From assembly GCA_036346375.1 (NCBI GenBank), contig CM070520.1:16627791-16691790 (forward strand): a stretch of DNA of 64,000 nt, in the 5' to 3' direction. Shown here piece by piece: positions 58,455 to 64,000 of the stretch. Made by a program: the position numbers and the translations under genes. The notes under the pieces were generated by a model. That model was given only the letters and a program-made list of their open reading frames with translations, was not told the origin of the DNA and did not search any database. The number at the start of each line of letters is the position of its first letter. Position 1 is the first letter of the stretch. The stretch comes from Guadua angustifolia (lineage: Eukaryota > Streptophyta > Magnoliopsida > Poales > Poaceae).

Positions 58455-59927
58455 CTGCACGCACGTACATATACACATCAACTTATGCCGATCGATCGAC
58501 ATGCTTATTACAGAGAAGGTCTAAATCTCAAATGAGAGAAGACCTGCGAGTGAGCCCAAGGGCAAAACGGTCAGTTCAACACGAAAATGGGCTGAAAATC
58601 ATTTTAAACCTCCAAAATGGCATGCCAGCGAGTTGCCAACTCTACAGAGTGGCATTTTATAGTGTTCAATGTCCAGAGTGGCATTTGGGCGAAGCCAACT
58701 CTTGAGAGTGGCATATTGTCAATTTTCTCGATTCCCTGATAACATTGCTGGTCGATGGGATCATCCTGCAATGGCCAGAACATCAATTCTATTCCATTTT
58801 ATGGAGAGTTTGTCATCAAGCGAATGTTCTAGTTTCTGTTTCATTGCGGAACGTGTAAAGAGGAACACAGGTAGATTATATTAACTACCAATATATTGCC
58901 AATTCTAACTCTTTTCAGAAAACAAAATTGCCAAGTCTAAGCATTGTAGTGCTTTGGTTGATTGGATTTTCAATACACAAGAAGGCGTTGTGTGGATATT
59001 TGGAGAGACTTGCAAATTAGGCACATAAAAATATGGAGCATGAGGCTGTATTAATTCTATCTACTTAATCAAATTTCATCCATAAGACAGTCTCTAATTC
59101 TTTTGATGCCTTCCTTAGTTAGGAGAGGATTCTTTTCATTTCATCACATAAAGTTAAAGGATATAGACTTGTGCGTGTAGAAGACAGCAACAACACAAGC
59201 TGTTGCAAGTACGAAAAAGTGCTGATGAGGCAGTTGAAGTCTTGCCTGTGCCCCTTTGTAGAACACTACCAATAACCAATGGGAGATTGTAATGAAAGCA
59301 GGTACGAAGAGACGGACGATGCCGACCATATATAATATCAGCAGTAACTTTGCTTATGTTCTACCTCTCATGAAGAGTTCTTGATGGAAAATGCGATGCA
59401 TAACAACGAACCCAACAAGACACCAGTTTGTATATATAGGTTTGGGATGCATCGGGAAGCTTAACTTGTCGCTAACTAATAAAGCAGTGTTTTATGTAAG
59501 TTAACCCTCTGCCTAGAGCTGGAATGCTAGAGTACTCCACCATTGAATTTCCTCAACTAAGATTGGCATATAGCAAAACATTTTGATTAGATTTCCGGAC
59601 TAATCAAACTAAAGTGCCTGATAAAAGTAGACCAAGAACAAAGGGGTGAATCTAATGCAAGAAACTAGCAATTGGTCACTTACATAAATTAAGCTACCTT
59701 ATGCTAGCTTGATCACCATTCATATCCATTATGTAGTATGCATTTATACTCATTCAGTCACGATATCTACCGCCTAGTTTCAAGATTAATCTGCAGCTGC
59801 CTAACTGTCTCACATAGACCGGCCAAGCAGCGGTTGGTGCAGCATGATTGGGGATTGCTGCTGCGCGAATTAGGAACTAATTTGAACAAGCCACTCAATC
59901 ATCAACACTAATATCTAGGATGACCCC
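58455..59927. other. Former SDR intron, a repeat and array sequence
   Basis: 58455-58550 is probably intron of the SDR fragment. 58560-58740 has repeated 'gagtggcat' words (58637, 58677 and 58709 region) like a small transposon remnant. From about 59150 array blocks return, with the companion box 'cttatgttctacctctcatg' (59353) and array box 11. No gene. Confidence 0.4.
59440..59495 (+). other. Array box 11, type B
   Basis: The box follows ATAG and reads GLGCIGKLNLSLTNKAVFY. It ends at a donor-like GTAAGT (59496-59501) after 56 nt, with an open frame. Confidence 0.5.
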
Positions 59928-60206
59928 TTAGGGCATGTACAATGATATAGACAACTGCTGTCTATAACAAGTTGACATGTCATTTATAGACAGCATTAGA
60001 GATAACCCATGCAATGGTATAGACAGCACATTTATGAGTAGATAGCTTCTTTCTACACACAACTTGTCTTGGTTCTCGTGCTAAAGTCGACTCTAGATTA
60101 AGAGACGGCTCAACTCTCTATATGCACCCTCTCTCATCCACGTCATTTTTTATCCTACGTGGCAAAGCATAGAGACTACTGATATGTACCATTGTATATG
60201 CTCTTA
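59928..60206. mobile_element. Tourist-like (PIF/Harbinger) MITE
   Basis: The ends GGGCATGTACAATG (59931) and the inverse complement of the right end GAGCATATACAATG (to 60203) are terminal inverted repeats. TTA on both sides (59928-59930, 60204-60206) is the 3-bp target duplication typical of this superfamily. The element is 273 bp and non-coding. Confidence 0.85.
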
Positions 60207-61102
60207 TGGTGAGTAGAAAAGCCAACCGTACGTGCTTATTACTTGACTCCTCTAATCACCTATTAGTTTTCGTACCTTTCCTAAAATGTTTCTAGTTACT
60301 ATGATGATAAAATGCTGAGATATTATACTTTTATTTGATCACATCACAGAAGAAAAGTTCAGTGAATTATGCAATTGCCAAACTTCTTTTATTTGAGGCC
60401 ACTGGAAGATTTTCCATGCATTTTTTCTTAGCCAGAAACTATTTATAATTATACACAGCAGTAGCACATACAACTTGTGAGTAGGAATGATATACAACCT
60501 TAATAAATAATTACGTCTGAAAGATCTCAAAAACTTAATCATAAATAAAGGAATAACTTAAGTTTACTTCACCCGAAGAACCTCACTCTAAAATTCGTAT
60601 TATGCCTAACTCTTGGTCGGGGAGAGTCGAGCCACCCTGATGGTGACAAAATGAGATTGACTGCAGATCATAAATTTAAATTGGATATATGAGAGCTTTA
60701 CTTCATCTCTTGAGAGAATTAATTAACAGTTGTTCGAAGGATTGTACATTGCTACATAGTTACATGCCTGGCTTCGCCAAGCACTTTTTTTTTTATCTAA
60801 AAGACCATATGTACTTTCTTTCGTGTACTGCAGTACTACATGAAGCCAAGCATGCTGTGCTGAAAAGGTCATTGCAATCCTACAGCCTTACAGTTCTTCA
60901 ATTACTGAATATATAGATATATTCAATGGTGGCAGACAACCATAGAGCCAGATGAATTTAGCATATCATATATGTACTACCACTTTATTGGCTCTTGCTC
61001 TAGTAGTGAAGAGTCCTCGATGGAAATGAAAGTCTTAGAAGTTGACCAACCAGAGGCATTTTTGTCCCTCAAATTATTGGTACCCATATTGAATTGCATA
61101 AG

Positions 61103-61165
61103 GCTTGGGATGAATCAAAAGTTTGGACCAATCACTACCCTTTAAGCCCAGGACCAAGAGGATTC
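61103..61165 (+). other. Array box 12, type B (broken)
   Basis: The box follows ATAAG. The fourth codon is TGA in the GLG frame. The donor position has GAATTGG instead of GTAAGT. Confidence 0.45.
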
Positions 61166-61607
61166 ATTCAAGAATTGGTTACCATTTTTTCACCCATTAG
61201 TGGTATTGCAAAATTTGTACTAGATCTCTTCTTATTTGTGGTTGGCTTTTATTATCTCATAACAGTGTTGAAAAGTCATTTTTGTTTCTCTGTGTTCTTT
61301 AATTGGCCGAAACAAAAAAAAACCCCACATCTCTCAAGCAGGTTCATGTTTTCGCAAAATTTTTGTTCATCTGTGTAGGTCGATGGAGATTCTCTCAGGA
61401 AAACTTGCAGACTTTGTGAGAGAGAGGGTGGCAATGGTAACAAATCATACATATATGCTGCATCCTTACAAATTCTCTTCATATGTAGATGCAGGTGCTG
61501 AATGCTCTAGTCATGAAGAATCCTTGATGGAAATGAAAGTCTTAGAAATTGTCCAACCAGAGGCATTTTGTCACTCGAATTATTGGTACCCATATTGAAT
61601 AGCGTAG

Positions 61608-61675
61608 GCTTGGGATGCACCGGAAATTTTGACCTATCACCACCCTTAAGCCCAGAACTAGGTGCTTTCATTCAA
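61608..61675 (+). other. Array box 13, type B (exon-like)
   Basis: The box follows GTAG and reads GLGCTGNFDLSPPLSPELG. It is open for all 68 nt and ends at GTAAGT (61676-61681). Confidence 0.55.
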
Positions 61676-61970
61676 GTAAGTGATCTTTTTTTCATTCATC
61701 AGTAGTAGTATTGCAAATCTGTACTAGATCAATTATTACTTGGGATATGTTTTGCTATCTCTTATGTGTCGATATTGATGCTACGTGTTTGTTAATTGGC
61801 TGGAAACAGAAACAAGAAATGTACCCAACATTACTGAAGCATGTTCATGTTTTTCTTTAACTTTTGTTCATCTGTGTAGATCGATGGAGACTTTCTTCCG
61901 GGAAACTTGTAGGTTTTGTGAGAGAGTGGGTGGTAATGAGAACAAAGGCACATGCAACATCCTTACAAAC

Positions 61971-63786
61971 TGTTAGGGCCTTTACTTGGAGTTAAGTTCT
62001 GTCATTTGACCCATAATAACCAACTGGTGTTTAGGCTCATTTGTGTAATCTAAATTAACATACAAAACGTACACACATCTTGACAAAATGAGAACCACTG
62101 TAGCTCACAAAATAAGGTACTAAACTGAGCGATGTGCTGCAGCCTTTGCAAAAGTTGTTTTACTTGTTTTCTTCACAGCAATCAACAATTGTAAACTATA
62201 CCACACTTTCACTTGTTTTTTGTGAGATCATGTGATGAAAAATTGGATGAATGGTGAAATTGGTATTGCAAAGTGATTTTGGTTATAGTATGTGTGGTGC
62301 TTATGCATGTGCTATGGTGATATGTTTATTATGCTGGTGATAGCATAATGGTTTTGCTTAATGCAATGCACTCGTGTGAGTGGTTGCATGGATTAATCTT
62401 GAGTCAAGTCGTGGACTTGTGCTCGGATTCGTTGTTTGTTAATTCATGTGCAGGTGTTGCTCGAGGGCGAACGTGGTCGATGACGGACCAGAACTAGGTT
62501 CATGGAGGAACTAAGGTTCGGGACTAGGTTCAGAGAGGAACTGAGGTCCTGGTGGTCGAGGATGTCATGCGGGACGTTCGGGCTAGAGAACATGCACGTG
62601 AAGGCTGGTTAGTCACGTATCATGCAGTGATGGGCTGCTCATGCGTGCAAAGAGATGTTTTTGGCTATGTGGGCCAAGTAGAGATAAATATGAACTCTTT
62701 CCATGTTGGAAGTAGAGTTGTATTCAATCTCTGTGTTTGTTTTTGGCCATGTTGGGTCAAGTTGAGATAGATACGAACTCTTTCCATGTTGGAAGTGGAG
62801 TTGTATTCAATCTCTTTGTGGTTGCTCTATATAAATAGAGGGAGGTGTCCTCTGTTTATTCTTGAGCAAAAATTAGGGTTTGTACTCTTTTGTGTTGGAG
62901 TACTGTTAGACAAAAGAAATAAATTATCACTTTTGGGGCGGCGGCGGCCATTTTTCATTGCGGCGTGAGCGACTTCTTCTGGCGTGGCGACTTGTTCCGG
63001 CGTCTTTGCATGCATGTTGTATTGCGGCTGTACTTCCTCGCGTCTGGAGTGCTTCTGGGTGGAGCGTTGTCTCTGCGGCCGGTGACTTAATTATCAAGAC
63101 TAAGTTTCTGCGGCCGGTGCTATTCTACTCCATTGCTTGCACTTGAAGGATGCGCGACTAGTTGTTTCCCTGCTGGCCTGATTGTTGCATGATCCGGGAG
63201 TTTTGGACAATTGCTCTTGCTACAGTAATCTTGTGTTGCTACAGTATATCGCGGATTACTGTTCACACATGATGCGCTATGGTACCGATTCCTGACCCTG
63301 TTTGCCCAATTTCGGTTTAGTAGATTGAATCATTGTCCTTTTTATTCAACAAGTTTAATTTTGATTTGATCCATCTAAAACCTTCTTAGGGCATTAATTT
63401 AGTGTTCCTCAAAGTTTTGTTGGTTAATCTTTTGTAGATTGTGATTAATCACGAAATTAGGGTTTGCTTGATTTTCGTCATATTCTATCTCAGCAAGCTT
63501 GCAGGATTTATAACTTTTGATCCGTAGATCCGATCGACCTGATTCTTATTTTGTTAGATGCGTATTGGAATCTAGTTTCTTCTGTTCAAATTTCAGATCA
63601 ATCCGACAGCTAGATCTCCGGGAATTCACAATTTACCAAACGCATATACTCTGTTTTGTTGAATACGAAGCAATTATTTGAGTCCGAATTAGGGTGAATT
63701 TTTAGTAGATCAAAAATTTGATTTTAGCTTCCGCGCAATCATTCACCACCCCTCTGATTGCTAGTTTAGTTTATATCGATCCTACA
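61971..63786 (+). repeat. 5' LTR of a copia element (~1.8 kb)
   Basis: Starts TGTTAGGGCC and ends TCGATCCTACA, immediately upstream of a primer-binding site. It contains a 2-copy tandem repeat of ~83 bp (about 62662 and 62745; 'gaactctttccatgttggaa' in both) and a TATA box. Its last ~270 bp match the LTR-like block ending at 5285. The left limit rests on the TG alone, since the other LTR is outside the window. Confidence 0.75.
62826..62837 (+). promoter_or_regulatory. TATA box of the copia LTR
   Basis: CTATATAAATAGAGG, in the LTR just after the tandem repeat, is an ideal plant TATA box. Transcription would start about 30 bases downstream and run into gag. Confidence 0.65.
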
Positions 63787-63788
63787 AG

Positions 63789-63800
63789 TGGTATCAGAGC
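63789..63800 (+). promoter_or_regulatory. Primer-binding site, initiator-Met tRNA
   Basis: TGGTATCAGAGC two bases after the LTR end. Confidence 0.95.
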
Positions 63801-63844
63801 AAGGTTTTTCTAATTAATCTTAACCGGTGATTAGAACCGTAGCG

Positions 63845-64000
63845 ATGGATAGGTATTCGACAAAACCTTGTGTTTTCGATGGTGTTGATTTTCAGTTCTG
63901 GAAAGCGAAGATGGAGGCGTATATTCAAGCTCAGGGCTTTGCAATCTGGGAGAAGGTATACAAGCCATATCAAGTGCCCGAGAATGATGAAGTCAATGTA
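63845..64000 (+). CDS. Copia gag polyprotein, N-terminus (runs off the window)
   Basis: ATG at 63845, 45 bases after the primer-binding site, opens a frame to the window end (52 codons, no stop). It reads MDRYSTKPCVFDGVDFQFWK ... 'MEAYIQAQGFAIWE'. The 'F-G-(N/D)F-FWK-KM-AYI' pattern is the usual start of plant copia gag (UBN2/DUF4219-like), which packages the element's RNA. The intact LTR promoter, primer site and start make this the best preserved LTR element here; whether the rest of gag-pol is intact cannot be seen. Confidence 0.85.
   Translation, partial: MDRYSTKPCVFDGVDFQFWKAKMEAYIQAQGFAIWEKVYKPYQVPENDEVNV

Larger units (their letters stand above)
60207..61970. other. Array sequence with a local ~500-bp tandem duplication
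   Basis: About 60998-61500 and 61500-61970 are two tandem copies: companion box 'gatggaaatgaaagtcttag' (61019, 61529), box 12 or 13, then 'atctgtgtag-tcgatggaga' (61370-61390, 61870-61890). The latter again looks like a splice acceptor followed by an exon-like start. ORFs (94 and 71 codons) differ between the copies. Confidence 0.55.

Noticed and set aside
57924..58535. Plus-strand 203-codon ORF
   Set aside because: Antisense to the SDR exon; the minus strand has the Rossmann and catalytic motifs and a splice acceptor.
1871..61675. Reading the array boxes as NLR (NB-ARC) P-loops
   Set aside because: GLGGIGK fits GxGGxGKTT only up to Lys. No copy has the following Thr-Thr-Leu, and no kinase-2, GLPL or LRR sequence was found nearby, so I keep this as an unproven resemblance.

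Overview
The window looks like nuclear DNA from a grass (Poaceae), in a repeat-rich, gene-poor region. The evidence is the set of element families: a plant L1-type LINE with the ORF1 layout I associate with grass genomes, copia and gypsy LTR elements primed by initiator-Met tRNA, hAT elements with CAGTGGCG-type ends, TC...CTAGT Helitrons, Tourist-like MITEs, and an SDR exon of the plant glucose/ribitol-dehydrogenase-homolog type. I cannot name the species. I found no complete, obviously functional host gene, no rRNA or tRNA gene and no CRISPR array.

Layout. 1-21 kb: a diverged direct-repeat array, interrupted by a MITE, a 42-bp LINE stub, a retroposon/hAT composite (3.5-5.7 kb), a copia 3' fragment (6.8-7.7 kb), a Helitron (11.8-12.8 kb), a copia LTR remnant (13.1 kb), a hAT MITE (14.5 kb), a 5'-truncated retroposon (15.4-15.8 kb) and a small LTR element (17.3-19.1 kb), part of which is duplicated at 19.9-21.4 kb. 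21.4-29.2 kb: a nearly full-length LINE on the minus strand with several frameshifts. 29.2-36 kb: more of the array, with a SINE and MITEs. 36-41 kb: an AT-rich minisatellite, two head-to-tail Helitrons, a long foldback element and a Helitron 5' fragment. 41.3-42.4 kb: a hAT pseudogene cut off by a 15.6-kb Ty3/gypsy element with LTRs of about 5.2 kb (42.4-58.0 kb). 58.0-58.5 kb: a truncated SDR exon. 58.5-62 kb: the array resumes. 62.0-64 kb: the 5' LTR, primer-binding site and gag start of a copia element that runs off the right edge.

The most unusual signal is the array. At least 13 copies, all on the plus strand, carry a short box that directly follows an AG. With the preceding G it reads Gly-Leu/Met-Gly-x-Ile-Gly-Lys/Asn. 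Several copies end at a GT splice-donor-like site with matching lengths (two copies of 53 nt, two of 68 nt). A second conserved box, containing a TTCTAG-like core and AGAGTTCTTGAT, lies upstream of most copies. It looks like an internal exon of a tandemly amplified, now decayed or non-coding, transcription unit. The second notable structure is the Helitron pair: its repeat unit ends exactly at the centre of a perfect palindrome, as expected from rolling-circle read-through.

Several duplicated segments differ mainly by small losses or substitutions in GC-rich motifs. Part of this divergence may therefore be assembly or sequencing error.
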